From Neisseria dentiae (GTDB lineage: Bacteria; Pseudomonadota; Gammaproteobacteria; Burkholderiales; Neisseriaceae), in contig NZ_CP059570.1 of NCBI RefSeq assembly GCF_014055005.1, forward strand, positions 496,001 through 560,000: a stretch of 64,000 nucleotides of DNA. The letters are read 5' to 3'. The translations under genes were made by a program, and so were the position numbers. Each line of letters opens with the position of its first letter. The stretch's first letter is position 1. Below, in pieces: positions 20,013 through 29,064 of this stretch. The notes beneath the pieces are model-generated. The model was not told where the DNA came from and searched no databases. It was given only the letters and a program-made list of their open reading frames with translations.

Positions 20013-20049
20013 TTTCAGACGGCCTGCAATAAGGCGGGCCGTCTGAAAG
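20013..20049. terminator. Inverted DUS pair between prpB and prpC
   Basis: ttcagacggcctgc and gggccgtctgaa form a hairpin in the prpB-prpC gap. It may reduce read-through but has no strong T-run. Confidence 0.4.
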
Positions 20050-20069
20050 GTTTTGGCAAACGGTTGTTG

Positions 20070-20945
20070 TTATTTGCTGAACAGGGCGTCCAATTTCTGC
20101 TCGAAATCGTGGTAGTTCAGGTGTTCGTAGAGTTCGGCGCGGGTTTGCATGGTGTCGACCACGTTGGCCTGCGTGCCGTCGCGCATAATCGCTTCGTAAA
20201 CGTTCAGGGCGGCTTTGCTGGCGGCGCGGAAAGTCGAGAGCGGGTAGAGCACGAGTTTCACGCCGTTTTCGGCCAGCTCCTGCTGCGTATAGAGCGGGGT
20301 GGCGCCGAATTCGGTGATGTTGGCGAGCACCGGCACTTTCACGGCCTCGGCGAATTTTTTATACATGCCCAACTCGGTCATGGCTTCGGGGAAAATCATG
20401 TCGGCGCCGGCTTCCACGCAGGCTTGGGCGCGTTCGATGGCGGCATCCAAACCTTCCACCGCCAGTGCGTCGGTGCGTGCCATAATCACGAAGTTTTCGT
20501 CGACACGGGCATCTACGGCTGCTTTGATGCGGTCAACCATTTCGCTTTGCGGAACAATGGCTTTGTTGGGGCGGTGGCCGCAGCGTTTCTGCGCCACTTG
20601 GTCTTCGATATGCACGGCGGCAACGCCGGCGCGCTCGAAGTTGCGGATGGTGCGGGCGATGTTGAAAGCGCCGCCCCAGCCTACGTCGATGTCCACCAGC
20701 AGGGGGGTGTCGACGTTGTCGGTGATGCGGCGCGCGTCGATCAACACGTCTTCCATGGTGGTGATGCCCAAGTCGGGAATGCCGCAAGAGCAGGCCGCAA
20801 CACCGCCGCCCGACAAGTAGATGGCTTTGAAGCCGCTGTGGGTGGCAAGGCGGGCAAAATAGGCATTGATGCAGCCGACAACGGCTAAAGGGTTTTCGGT
20901 TTGAACGGCTTGGCGAAAGCGCAGGCCGGCAGAGTGCTTACTCAT
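20070..20945 (-). CDS. prpB: 2-methylisocitrate lyase
   Basis: The enzyme cleaves 2-methylisocitrate into pyruvate and succinate, the last step of the methylcitrate cycle. The 291-aa isocitrate-lyase-superfamily protein shows YLSGGGVAACSCGIPDLG, the metal-binding DIDVGWG and the catalytic KRCGHRP loop. It is the first gene of the prpB-prpC pair. The start MSKHSAGLRFRQA has a good ribosome site (AGGAG-like, at about 20952). Confidence 0.93.
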   Translation of the reverse strand: MSKHSAGLRFRQAVQTENPLAVVGCINAYFARLATHSGFKAIYLSGGGVAACSCGIPDLGITTMEDVLIDARRITDNVDTPLLVDIDVGWGGAFNIARTIRNFERAGVAAVHIEDQVAQKRCGHRPNKAIVPQSEMVDRIKAAVDARVDENFVIMARTDALAVEGLDAAIERAQACVEAGADMIFPEAMTELGMYKKFAEAVKVPVLANITEFGATPLYTQQELAENGVKLVLYPLSTFRAASKAALNVYEAIMRDGTQANVVDTMQTRAELYEHLNYHDFEQKLDALFSK

Positions 20946-21335
20946 TTGTAATGCTCCTTGTGTAATCTTTTTTTCTTGTGTAGGCGAATGTAGTAATTTT
21001 TAAAATTACTGTAAAACTCAAAATTCTGATGGAATCCATTAAAAATTTTGATGGCTTGGCAACAGAGCTTTGCTGCATAAGGCGCAAGGGGATTTTACGC
21101 TTTTTCAGGCCGTCTGAAACCATTGATAATATATGCTTGAATTGATTATTTTTAAATGAAATTTATTTGGAAAATCAGGAAATTTTAAATTGATATGATT
21201 GAAACGAAACAGGCGGGTATAAAAAGAGGCCGTCTGAAAAGACGGCCTGAAAAGTGCTCTTACAGATGGGAGTGTCTGCTAAGAGATTCCGATAAATTTA
21301 AGCTGGAGAAACTTTCAAACGGGCAAGGATGCTGC
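20946..21335. other. Intergenic region, no gene seen
   Basis: It is AT-rich upstream of prpB and contains one single DUS near 21107 and a DUS-derived hairpin at 21228-21247 (ggccgtctgaaaagacggcc). No open frame looks coding. It probably holds the prpB promoter and the terminator of the neighbouring minus-strand gene, but no clear -35/-10 pair could be fixed. Confidence 0.5.
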
Positions 21336-22001
21336 TTAAGAAGCCTTGCTCATCAGTAAAGGTGCGCCGGCAGCGATGGCTGCGGGGATTTCGTCGGTGT
21401 CGGTTACCACGGTGATACCGGCCTGGCGCAAAGCGAAAACGGCTTTGAGCGTGGCCTCGGGCGTGTAACCGCGGCAGGCGGCAAGGTTGACAATGATGTG
21501 CCAGTTGTCGTTATACCAAGCCAAGTGTTGCGCGGTTTCCAAAACGGCGTGTTCGGTTGCCAGGCCGCCGAGAATAATGGTTTGGGCGTTTTGGGCATAG
21601 AGCCATTCGATCAGGCCGGTGCTGCGGCTTTCTTTGCTGTCGTGAAAACAGGCGCTGGCGGCTTTGTCGCCTTCGGTTTCGACGGCGTGGTCGTAATCGG
21701 CGGGGCAGGGCAGTCCTTTGAGCAGGTGGGTTCCGCGGCAGCTTGCGGCATGGGGGAAATGGTTTTCCAAGCTGAAGGTGAAGAGGTTGCGCGCAGCGTG
21801 TTCTTGACCGCCGCACAGGCTGGCGCACAGGGTTTCTTTGGCGGTTGAGGTGTTTTCTACCAAAACGCGTTTTTGGGCGAAACGTGCCTGGCGGTTTAAT
21901 TCGGGCACGATGTTTTCAGGCTGGTGGACACATTGCTGGTCGTTTGCTGCAAAGCAGGAAAAACGGCATTGCGGTTGGATGTCGATAGCGATGGTAGTCA
22001 T
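21336..22001 (-). CDS. Isochorismatase-like cysteine hydrolase family protein lacking the usual cysteine
   Basis: From ATG 22001 (MTTIAIDIQPQCRFSCF; ribosome site AAGGGG) the product is 221 aa. The fold is that of nicotinamidase/isochorismatase proteins: an N-terminal AIDIQ with the family aspartate, an ILGGLATEHAVLETAQ helix, and DTDEIPAA near the end. In most relatives the helix reads ATDYCV with the nucleophilic cysteine; here that position is alanine, so thiol-based amidase chemistry is unlikely. True isochorismatases also lack the cysteine, so a hydrolytic role is not excluded. The longer frame starting at 22088 has no support. It stands alone between prpB and moeB. Confidence 0.7.
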   Translation of the reverse strand: MTTIAIDIQPQCRFSCFAANDQQCVHQPENIVPELNRQARFAQKRVLVENTSTAKETLCASLCGGQEHAARNLFTFSLENHFPHAASCRGTHLLKGLPCPADYDHAVETEGDKAASACFHDSKESRSTGLIEWLYAQNAQTIILGGLATEHAVLETAQHLAWYNDNWHIIVNLAACRGYTPEATLKAVFALRQAGITVVTDTDEIPAAIAAGAPLLMSKAS

Positions 22002-22439
22002 GATGTTTGCCCCTTGAAAAGTTTGCTGCTGCGCTCTGATAAACGGAAAAAATTTTGGATAATCGGTTTGTTTTCCGATGAACGGCATATTATCAAGACA
22101 AACGCATTTGTGCCAGTAATTATTTTCAAATAGTGAAATTATTTTTTTTGGTTAATATTTATGGGCTGCTTTTTCAGACGGCCTGATAATCGGTGTTTAT
22201 TTAAAACAAATAATTTAATTATTTGATTTATTTTAATAAAATTGTTTTTGGTGTGATAAAGCCAAACAATAGATGGGCAGAGATGGAGTTGCTTTTATGC
22301 GACAAGAAAATAATTTTATCGGCATAAAAGAATATTTTGGTGTTTGTTTTCTTTGTGAAACAATCAGATAACTTGATTTTTGCTGTCAGAATAATTTTAC
22401 CGTCGGCATATTTTTCAGATAAACGGTGAATTTCAGCGG
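22002..22439. other. AT-rich intergenic region, no gene seen
   Basis: One single DUS lies near 22171. A minus-strand frame of 79 aa at 22228-22467 overlaps the moeB 3' end, has no recognisable features and is probably chance. The region must hold the terminator of moeB and the promoter of the isochorismatase-like gene; neither is distinct. Confidence 0.4.
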
Positions 22440-23189
22440 TTAGTGCGGACGGCCGCAAACGGTGCATTGCGGATTACGGGCGAATTCGATCTGCTGCCAT
22501 TCGTTGTTTAGTGCATCATAAATATTCAGCACGCCGCAGCGGCTGCTGCCCGCGCCCGTTAATATTTTCAGCGTTTCTACAGCTTGGCTGGTGCCGATGA
22601 TGCCGACCAGCGGGGCGAATACGCCGAATACGGCACAGGCGCCGTCGTCTGCCTGATCACCGTCGAACAGGCAGGCATAGCAGGGCGAATCGGGCAGATC
22701 GGGGCGGTAAACGGCAAGCTGGCCTTCGAAACGTGCGGCGGCGCCGGATACCAGCGGCGTGCGGGTGGCGACGGATGCGCGGTTGATTGCCCGGCGGGTA
22801 GGAAAATTATCGCAGCAGTCGATGGCGATATCGCATTGCTGCATCAGATCGTGCAGGCGGGGTTCGTTTAGACGTTCGTTTAAAGCGGTGATGTGCGTGC
22901 GGCTGTTGATGGCGTTCAGACGGCCTTTCATGGCTTCGGCTTTGCTGCTGCCGAGATCGGCTTCCGAAAAAGCGGTTTGGCGTTGCAGGTTGGTTTCGTC
23001 AACCGTGTCGCTGTCGGCGATAATCAGGCGGCCGACACCGGCGGCGGCCAGATAAGGCAAAACGGCCGCACCCAGCCCGCCGCAGCCCACCACCAATGCC
23101 GAGGCATCGAGCAGCTTCTGCTGGCCTTCGATGCCGATTTCTTCGAGCAGTATGTGGCGGCTGTAACGCAAGAGGTCGCGGTCGTCCAT
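22440..23189 (-). CDS. moeB: MoeB/ThiF-family sulfur-carrier adenylyltransferase
   Basis: The 249-aa E1-like enzyme activates the C-terminus of a small sulfur carrier (MoaD or ThiS) with ATP. It has the nucleotide-binding GCGGLGAAVLPYLAAAGVG near residue 35, the conserved LQRQ after DxDxVDETN, DCCDNFPTR, and two zinc cysteine pairs, CYACL and CTVCG. It sits 20 bases downstream of moaC, so molybdopterin synthesis (MoeB) is the likelier role; ThiF cannot be excluded from sequence alone. Confidence 0.85.
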   Translation of the reverse strand: MDDRDLLRYSRHILLEEIGIEGQQKLLDASALVVGCGGLGAAVLPYLAAAGVGRLIIADSDTVDETNLQRQTAFSEADLGSSKAEAMKGRLNAINSRTHITALNERLNEPRLHDLMQQCDIAIDCCDNFPTRRAINRASVATRTPLVSGAAARFEGQLAVYRPDLPDSPCYACLFDGDQADDGACAVFGVFAPLVGIIGTSQAVETLKILTGAGSSRCGVLNIYDALNNEWQQIEFARNPQCTVCGRPH

Positions 23190-23209
23190 CTATATATAAT
23201 AAGTTGGGG

Positions 23210-23710
23210 TTAGTAGTTGAGGTTTTCGAGGCTGGTGTCGAATGTGAATGTGCCGCTTTTGCCGCCGGTTTTCTCTTCAAGGTGGATTTGCGAAATCACC
23301 ATGCTTTTATCCACGGCTTTGAGCATATCGTAGATGGTGAGCAGCGCGATGTTAACGCCGGTTAAGGCTTCCATTTCCACGCCGGTTTTGCCTTCGGTGC
23401 TGGCGGTAACCACGGCTTTTACGCGGGCAAGCTGCACATCAACGTTGAAATCCACACGCACATGGGTAAGGGCGACGGGGTGGCACAACGGAATCAGAAA
23501 GCCGGTTTGCTTGGCGGCCTGAATGCCGGCCACGCGGGCGATGCCGAGCACGTCGCCCTTATTGGCGGAGCCGTCCACAATATATTTGATGGCATCGGGG
23601 CCCATGTTGATATAGCCGCTGGCGCGCGCCACGCGTTTGGTGGGGGCTTTTTCGCCGATATCGACCATATGGGCTTCGTTGTTTTCGTTGAAATGGGTTA
23701 AGTCGATCAT
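23210..23710 (-). CDS. moaC: Cyclic pyranopterin monophosphate synthase
   Basis: The enzyme converts the MoaA product into cyclic pyranopterin monophosphate in molybdenum cofactor synthesis. The 166-aa protein has GDVLGIARVAGIQAAKQT, IPLCHPVALTHV and TGVEMEALTGVNIALLTIYDM, with the catalytic lysine region KAVDKSMVI. It is adjacent to moeB in the same direction. Confidence 0.95.
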   Translation of the reverse strand: MIDLTHFNENNEAHMVDIGEKAPTKRVARASGYINMGPDAIKYIVDGSANKGDVLGIARVAGIQAAKQTGFLIPLCHPVALTHVRVDFNVDVQLARVKAVVTASTEGKTGVEMEALTGVNIALLTIYDMLKAVDKSMVISQIHLEEKTGGKSGTFTFDTSLENLNY

Positions 23711-23855
23711 AGTCGTTTCCTGAATGTGTTTTAAATTAAGTTGTTAAGGCTGCCGGAACACAACGGCATAGCGGTTTATTTTAATGGATTTTCGCAGTGT
23801 GGGCTATGGTTACCCGCTGAATTATTTTCAGACGGCCTTTTGCATCTTTATTGTT

Positions 23856-24929
23856 CTTGAATTGTCAAACCAAGCGCAACGTTTTTCGAAACAGCACCTC
23901 ATAAGCACATTTCCACCCCAAACATTTTCTGGGGCGAAGGTTGATTTTGTCGGTAACCGCTTGAATCTGCGCTGCGCTGTATTGGCCCAAGTCCTGACGC
24001 TTGGGAAAATACTGACGCAGCAAACCGTTGGTGTTTTCATTGCTGCCCCGCTGCCACGGCTGGCCAGGCTCCGGAAAATAAAACGGTACCTGCAATTCGT
24101 CACTCAGCTGTGCATGCGAGGCAAACTCCTTACCCCTGTCCGGCGTAATCGAGCGCAATGGCATATCACGCAGTACGTCGAGCATTCCTGCTTTGAGCGC
24201 TTGTGCATTTTTCTTGGGCAGCCAAACCGTCATCAAATACCGGCTTTTGCGTTCCACCAGGGTTAACAAGACCGCTCCTCCTTGTTTGCCGGCTACGGTA
24301 TCCGCTTCCCAATGGCCAAAGCGCGAACGGTTGTGTGCCGAAACCGGGCGTTTTGCCAATGGATGGCTGATGGCGATTTTGCCCCGTTTCTCCACCTCTG
24401 CAGACTTGCGCCGCCGTTTGCCTTTGTGGCGCAGATGCCATCGGGCTTGTTGCCCGTCCCGATCCAGGCGACCTTGTCGGATGGCGCGGTAAATGGTGGC
24501 ATAGCTCACACTGAGGGCACTGTTTTCCTGTTTCATGCGCGCCTCAATCTGCTCGGGTGACCATTGCCGGTCCAGCAGCATTTCCTGTACGCAGGCCAAG
24601 CGAAGTGTACAGGCGAACTTGGGTTTGGGACGGCAACGGGTTCGCCGTTGCCGATAGTGTTCTTCTGCCTCGCAGGCACTGTATGGCCGGGCAGCTGCAT
24701 TGCGCCGCAACTCGCGTGAAATGGTGGATTTGTTGCGGTTAAGCACCCGTGCCATGTGGCTGATGCTGACGCCTTGGTTGAGCATCAGCATGATACTTTC
24801 GCGCTCCAATGGTGTAAGATGCCGGTAGGTGTTCATAAAGCCTCCTTGTATGCTTTTTGTGTGGTAACAAAATCATACTGCTTTATGGGCACCTCTTCGC
24901 ATTTGTTGCACTTAGATTGTCAATTCAAG
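23856..24929 (-). mobile_element. IS30-family insertion sequence (IS1655-like)
   Basis: Imperfect terminal inverted repeats begin cttgaattg at 23856 and end caattcaag at 24929 (about 20 of 26 bases match). The element is about 1.07 kb and carries one transposase on the minus strand. It lies between moaC and ppc and does not visibly interrupt a gene. No long target duplication was seen; TT on both sides is compatible with the short duplications of this family. Confidence 0.85.
23865..24836 (-). CDS. IS30-family transposase
   Basis: The 323-aa protein has an N-terminal helix-turn-helix (LTPLERESIMLMLNQGVSIS, then NRNKSTISRELRRN) and a DDE catalytic core: Asp in FGHWEADTVAG, Asp in SITPDRGKEFASHA and Glu in SNENTNGLLRQYFPK. 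All three residues are present and the frame is intact, so it may be active. Only the transposase is present, as is usual for this family. Confidence 0.94.
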   Translation of the reverse strand: MNTYRHLTPLERESIMLMLNQGVSISHMARVLNRNKSTISRELRRNAAARPYSACEAEEHYRQRRTRCRPKPKFACTLRLACVQEMLLDRQWSPEQIEARMKQENSALSVSYATIYRAIRQGRLDRDGQQARWHLRHKGKRRRKSAEVEKRGKIAISHPLAKRPVSAHNRSRFGHWEADTVAGKQGGAVLLTLVERKSRYLMTVWLPKKNAQALKAGMLDVLRDMPLRSITPDRGKEFASHAQLSDELQVPFYFPEPGQPWQRGSNENTNGLLRQYFPKRQDLGQYSAAQIQAVTDKINLRPRKCLGWKCAYEVLFRKTLRLV

Positions 24930-25070
24930 TTTGAAAAGCGATTGTCAACAAACCCTAACCCGCCACCCACTTATATCAAATTACATTTGACTACATTGCT
25001 AACAATGATGGTTTCTTGTTATACCTTGCTATACAATGGCTTGCATCGATAACGTTAAGAAAGAAACCTT

Positions 25071-27776
25071 ATGCGCCTCCACATTCTCAATAATCCCAAA
25101 GACGCTCCATTGGCCGCCGATGCCGAGTTTCTCACCCAAGCGTTGTTCAGGCTGCTGCACAGCGAAACCACCGAAATCGTGCTCAACACCGTGAAAAAGC
25201 TGGCCGATTGCGAAGACAGCAGCGCAGTTATCGAAGAAGTGCTGCCGCAGCTCAACGAGCGGCAAACCCAAAACCTGATTCTGGCCTGCGGCCTGTTTGC
25301 GCAAATGCTCAATATCGCCGAAGACGTGCACCACGAACGCCGCCGTTTGGCGCACGAGCAGGCCGGCAGCGCCGCCGCCGCCGGCAGCGTGGCCGACACC
25401 GTAAACAAACTGCGCGAACACCAAATCGACGCGCAAACCGTGCAGCACCAACTCGACAACACCTATATCGCCGCCGTGCTCACCGCCCACCCCACCGAAG
25501 TGCAGCGGCAGGCCACATTGAATTTCCACCGCCGCATCCGCGCCCTGCTGCCCAAGCGCGAACACTGCAACAGCGCCGAAGCGCTGGAAGAGCTGCAAAG
25601 CGAGGTGGACGCCACCTTGCTGGCCTTGTGGCAAACCAGCGAAACCCGCCATTTCAAAATCACCGTCAACAACGAAATCAACAATGGCGTGTCGATTTTT
25701 CCGCTCAGCTTTTTCCAAGCCCTGCCCAAACTTTACCGCAGCATGGAAAAAACCTTTCAGACGGCCTATCCCGGCATCAAAGTGCCCGATATTCTGCAAA
25801 TCGGTGGCTGGATAGGCGGCGACCGCGACGGCAACCCCTTTGTTTCCGCCGACACCCTGCGCCACGCCTTCACCCGCCACGCCGACACCGTGTTCCATTA
25901 CTACCGCCGCCAACTGAGCGAACTTTACGACGACCTGCCGCTTTCGGTGCGCCGAGTCAGCGTGAGCGAAGGCGTGCTGGCATTGGCCGCACAATCGCCC
26001 GACACCGAAATCGCCCACGAAGAAGAACCCTACCGCCGCGCCATCGCCTACATCATGGCGCGGCTGATTGCGCGCGGCCACCAGCTCGGCCTCACCCTCG
26101 GTTGCCATTTCGGCCTGCTCGAACCTTATGCCGATGCCGATGAATTTATGGCCGACCTGAAAACCATGCAGCAATCGCTGCGCAACAACCGCAGCGGCCT
26201 CTTGGCCGAAGCCCGCCTGGCCGACTTAATCCGCACTGTATCCGTGTTCGGCTTCTATATGATGCCGCTCGACTTGCGCCAACACGCCGACAAACACAGC
26301 GAAGTGGTGGCCGAACTGTTTGCCCACGCCGGTTTGGAAAACTACAACGTCCTCACCGAAAAAGAAAAGCAAACCGTGCTGCTGCGCGAACTGCAAAACC
26401 GGCGCCCGCTCTACAGCCCCTATGTGGTTTACAGCCAACACACCCAGCACGAACTGGCGATTTTTCACGAAGCCCGCCGCGTGAAAAACGAATTGGGCGA
26501 AAAAGCCATCAACCAAAGCATCATTTCCAACTGCGAACAGCCCAGCGACCTTTTAGCCTTGGCCCTGCTGCTGAAAGAAAGCGGCCTCTTGGTGTTGCAG
26601 GAAAACGGCAAACCCCAAAGCCGCATCAACATCGTGCCGCTGTTTGAAACCATCGAAGCACTCGAAAACGCCTGCAACGTGATGGATACTATGTTTGCCC
26701 TGCCTTGGTACCGCGACTTGCTCGAAAGCCGCGGCAATATCCAAGAAATCATGCTCGGCTATTCCGACAGCAACAAAGACGGCGGCTATGTGAGCAGCTC
26801 GTGGGGGCTTTATCAGGCCGAATTGGGGCTGGTGGAACTGTTTGGCCGCTACAACGTGCGTATGCGCCTCTTCCACGGCCGCGGCGGCAGCGTAGGGCGC
26901 GGCGGCGGCCCCTCTTACCAAGCCATTCTCGCCCAACCCGAACACAGCGTGGCCGGCCAGATACGCATCACCGAGCAAGGCGAAGTGATTACCGCCAAAT
27001 ATGCCGACGCAGGCAACGCCCGCCGCAACCTTGAAACCCTGGTGGCCGCCACACTCGAAGCCAGCCTGCTGCCGCAGAGCCAAACCCCCGACGGCAAACT
27101 GATGCAGGCCCTTTCCGACAGTGCCTTCAAAGACTACCGTGCCCTGATTACCGCCGACGGCTTTATCGACTATTTCCTGCAAACCAGCCCCATTCAGGAA
27201 ATCGCCACCCTCAACCTCGGCAGCCGCCCCGCCAGCCGCAAAACACTCGCACGGATTCAAGATTTGCGCGCGATTCCGTGGGTGTTTTCATGGACGCAAA
27301 ACCGCCTCATGCTGCCCGCATGGTACGGCTTCGGCAGCGCCGTGGAAGAATTGTGCAGCCAAGACACAGGCCGTCTGAAAGCCTTGCAGGAACACGCCCA
27401 AAACAACCCCTTCTTCCAAGCCATGCTTTCCAATATGGAACAAGTGATGGCCAAAGCCGATTTAACCCTGGCCGAAAACTATGCCGCCCTGAGCGAATCA
27501 CCCGAGCGCGCCGCCGAAATCTTCGCCCTGATTAAAAACGAATACCTCAAAAGCCGCCAAGCCCTGCTCGATATATTGCAAACCGACGAGCTGCTCAGCG
27601 ACAACCGCAGCCTCGCCCGCTCGCTCGCCCTGCGCATCCCCTACCTGAACGCCCTCGGCGGCCTACAGGTAGCCCTGCTCAAACGCCTGCGCAAAGACCC
27701 GGGCAACGCCCACCTGCTGCAAATGGTGCACCTCACCATCAACGGCGTGGCACAAGGCTTGCGCAATACCGGTTAA
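25071..27776 (+). CDS. ppc: Phosphoenolpyruvate carboxylase
   Basis: The enzyme makes oxaloacetate from PEP and bicarbonate, replenishing the TCA cycle. The 901-aa cytosolic protein has the catalytic histidine in VLTAHPTEVQRQ (near residue 137), GGDRDGNPFVS, LGYSDSNKDGGY (about 561), FHGRGGSVGRGGGP (about 600) and the C-terminal NTG. The upstream gap holds the IS30 end and an AT-rich stretch with probable promoter elements. A degenerate second copy of its last 100 bases lies 1.1 kb downstream. Confidence 0.96.
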   Translation: MRLHILNNPKDAPLAADAEFLTQALFRLLHSETTEIVLNTVKKLADCEDSSAVIEEVLPQLNERQTQNLILACGLFAQMLNIAEDVHHERRRLAHEQAGSAAAAGSVADTVNKLREHQIDAQTVQHQLDNTYIAAVLTAHPTEVQRQATLNFHRRIRALLPKREHCNSAEALEELQSEVDATLLALWQTSETRHFKITVNNEINNGVSIFPLSFFQALPKLYRSMEKTFQTAYPGIKVPDILQIGGWIGGDRDGNPFVSADTLRHAFTRHADTVFHYYRRQLSELYDDLPLSVRRVSVSEGVLALAAQSPDTEIAHEEEPYRRAIAYIMARLIARGHQLGLTLGCHFGLLEPYADADEFMADLKTMQQSLRNNRSGLLAEARLADLIRTVSVFGFYMMPLDLRQHADKHSEVVAELFAHAGLENYNVLTEKEKQTVLLRELQNRRPLYSPYVVYSQHTQHELAIFHEARRVKNELGEKAINQSIISNCEQPSDLLALALLLKESGLLVLQENGKPQSRINIVPLFETIEALENACNVMDTMFALPWYRDLLESRGNIQEIMLGYSDSNKDGGYVSSSWGLYQAELGLVELFGRYNVRMRLFHGRGGSVGRGGGPSYQAILAQPEHSVAGQIRITEQGEVITAKYADAGNARRNLETLVAATLEASLLPQSQTPDGKLMQALSDSAFKDYRALITADGFIDYFLQTSPIQEIATLNLGSRPASRKTLARIQDLRAIPWVFSWTQNRLMLPAWYGFGSAVEELCSQDTGRLKALQEHAQNNPFFQAMLSNMEQVMAKADLTLAENYAALSESPERAAEIFALIKNEYLKSRQALLDILQTDELLSDNRSLARSLALRIPYLNALGGLQVALLKRLRKDPGNAHLLQMVHLTINGVAQGLRNTG

Positions 27777-27796
27777 GGTCGGCTGGGTGAAAAAAG

Positions 27797-27965
27797 GCCG
27801 AGACCTTTGCAAAATTTTTTTAGGCACCTTAAAACACTTGCGTCATGCTCGGGCTTGACCCGAGCATCTTTTGGTTTAAGCAGAAAAAGAGATACCCGGT
27901 CAAGCCCGAGTATAACGAAACATAAAATATAAATAAATTCAGAAGTAAAACGCCTTTTTGCAAAA
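27797..27965. repeat. Modular intergenic element, tcaagcccgag type
   Basis: It is bounded by gagacctttgcaaaa (about 27800) and ttttgcaaaa (about 27957). Inside are two palindromic blocks built on gctcgggcttgacccgagc (27845-27867) and a related copy at 27891-27912. It matches elements at 52797-52953, 58668-58770, 58804-58870 and 58923-59088. Confidence 0.7.
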
Positions 27966-27970
27966 ATATT

Positions 27971-27999
27971 TGCCTGTCTGAAAAGTTTTCAGGCAGGCA
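27971..27999. terminator. Hairpin containing a TG-type DUS variant
   Basis: TGCCTGTCTGAA at 27971-27982 is the DUS dialect reported for the N. wadsworthii group rather than the AG form used elsewhere here. A near-complement (ttcaggcaggca) follows, giving a hairpin with a few T residues. It probably terminates ppc transcription. Confidence 0.55.
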
Positions 28000-28065
28000 C
28001 TTTTTGAAGCATTGAATAAACAGAGCGGCAGTTAACCAACAAACCGAAATAGCCCAATAGCAACC

Positions 28066-28089
28066 GTAGGTCGGGCATTTATGCCCGAC
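28066..28089. repeat. Solitary REP palindrome
   Basis: gtaggtcgggcattt followed by atgcccgac is one half of the REPIN repeat that clusters at 33.6-38.7 kb. It lies just downstream of the pRiA4b-type gene. Confidence 0.75.
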
Positions 28090-28097
28090 TTTTTTAG

Positions 28098-28697
28098 CTA
28101 CACGCGGGGAAATTTGATTTTCTTCGGATCAAAAGCCGCAGCATCGTATTTTAAAATCCGCTTGCCGAAAGATTCCTGCAAATCGGCCACGGCCTGTTGG
28201 TAATCCGGGTGGTGCTGGTTGGCAATCACATCCACAATCTCTTGGTAGCCCCAAATGCCGCCCACATCCTCCAGCGCATGGTTCATCGCCCCGTCGGTGC
28301 AAGCAGGCAGGCGCAGGCGCGGCGGCTTGATCATCAATGCTTCGCACAGAATCACATGCTCCCAATCATCGCCCATATCATAGGTATAGATCATGCGTTC
28401 GCCCACCGGCAAAACATCACGCAACTTAGGTGCCGTTTCCATAGCCCGGCGCTCGCAATCTTCGGGGTCGTCAAAATCAAAGTCTTCAAAATCCGGATAA
28501 ACCCGCCCGGCAGCACCGCCGTTTTCCATACCGAATTGATACAAATGGCAAGCCTCCCAACCGAAAGCGGCTTGCAAAATCCAGTGCAAATCATAAAGCG
28601 TTGCCTCGGCAGGCACCAACAACCGCCGCCATATCTCAGGCTCGGAACCCGCCAGATGCACGCGAAGCTGGAAACATAAAACCGGTTTGGCCATCAT
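28098..28697 (-). CDS. Plasmid pRiA4b ORF-3-like protein
   Basis: From MMAKPVLCFQLRVHL the product is 199 aa (198 if the second ATG at 28694, better spaced from AGGTGA, is used). The conserved family pattern is visible: QLRVHLAGSEPEIWRRLLVPAEATLYDLHWILQ is broken into an initial beta strand, the EIWRR motif and DLHxILQ helix, followed by CHLYQF, YDMGDDWEHVI and YQEIVD. The family is common on plasmids and mobile islands and its biochemical role is not established. The gene lies between the real ppc 3' end and its degenerate copy, so it probably arrived by insertion or recombination there. The long upstream extension to 28868 is not believable. Confidence 0.8.
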   Translation of the reverse strand: MMAKPVLCFQLRVHLAGSEPEIWRRLLVPAEATLYDLHWILQAAFGWEACHLYQFGMENGGAAGRVYPDFEDFDFDDPEDCERRAMETAPKLRDVLPVGERMIYTYDMGDDWEHVILCEALMIKPPRLRLPACTDGAMNHALEDVGGIWGYQEIVDVIANQHHPDYQQAVADLQESFGKRILKYDAAAFDPKKIKFPRV

Positions 28698-28781
28698 AAT
28701 CACCTGTACACATATTGAAATAAAACAGTAGGGTAAACCGGTTCGGGCGGGCTGTAAACCGCTATGCCGATATAAACCTGC

Positions 28782-28898
28782 CCAAACGCCCGCGCAAACA
28801 CGCGGCAACGCCCACCCGCAGCAAATGGCACACCCCACCCTCAACGGCGTGACACAAGGCTTGCGCAATACCGGCTAAGGTTGGCTGAGTGAAAAAAG
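28782..28898 (+). pseudogene. Degenerate duplicate of the ppc 3' end
   Basis: The segment aligns with 27680-27796 at a constant offset of 1102 bases, about 90% identical over the last 97 bases. It includes the stop codon (ccggctaagg versus ccggttaagg) and the sequence beyond it (gaaaaaaggcc). Only the tail of ppc is present. It is either the scar of a duplication or the end of a ppc allele brought in from a relative. Confidence 0.8.
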
Positions 28899-29064
28899 GC
28901 CGTCTGAAAAACTGCTCGGCAGAATCTCAGACAGGCTTTGTCGGATTTGCAGGCTGATTCGTATTGTGAGCGGTAGAGTGTATGGCGTAAGCCACGCACG
29001 CGGTGGGTGGAAACTCAAACAACGCGTGCGCGCCGAGGGCGCACACCCTACACATGCGGGCTAC

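Noticed and set aside
22228..22467. 79-aa minus-strand frame overlapping the moeB 3' end
   Set aside because: It is AT-rich with no ribosome site, motif or context; probably chance.
28966..29064. N-terminal extension of the MFS remnant
   Set aside because: This part is an inverted-repeat sequence (gtgcgcgccgagggcgcac) and does not resemble a transporter; only 29065 onward does.
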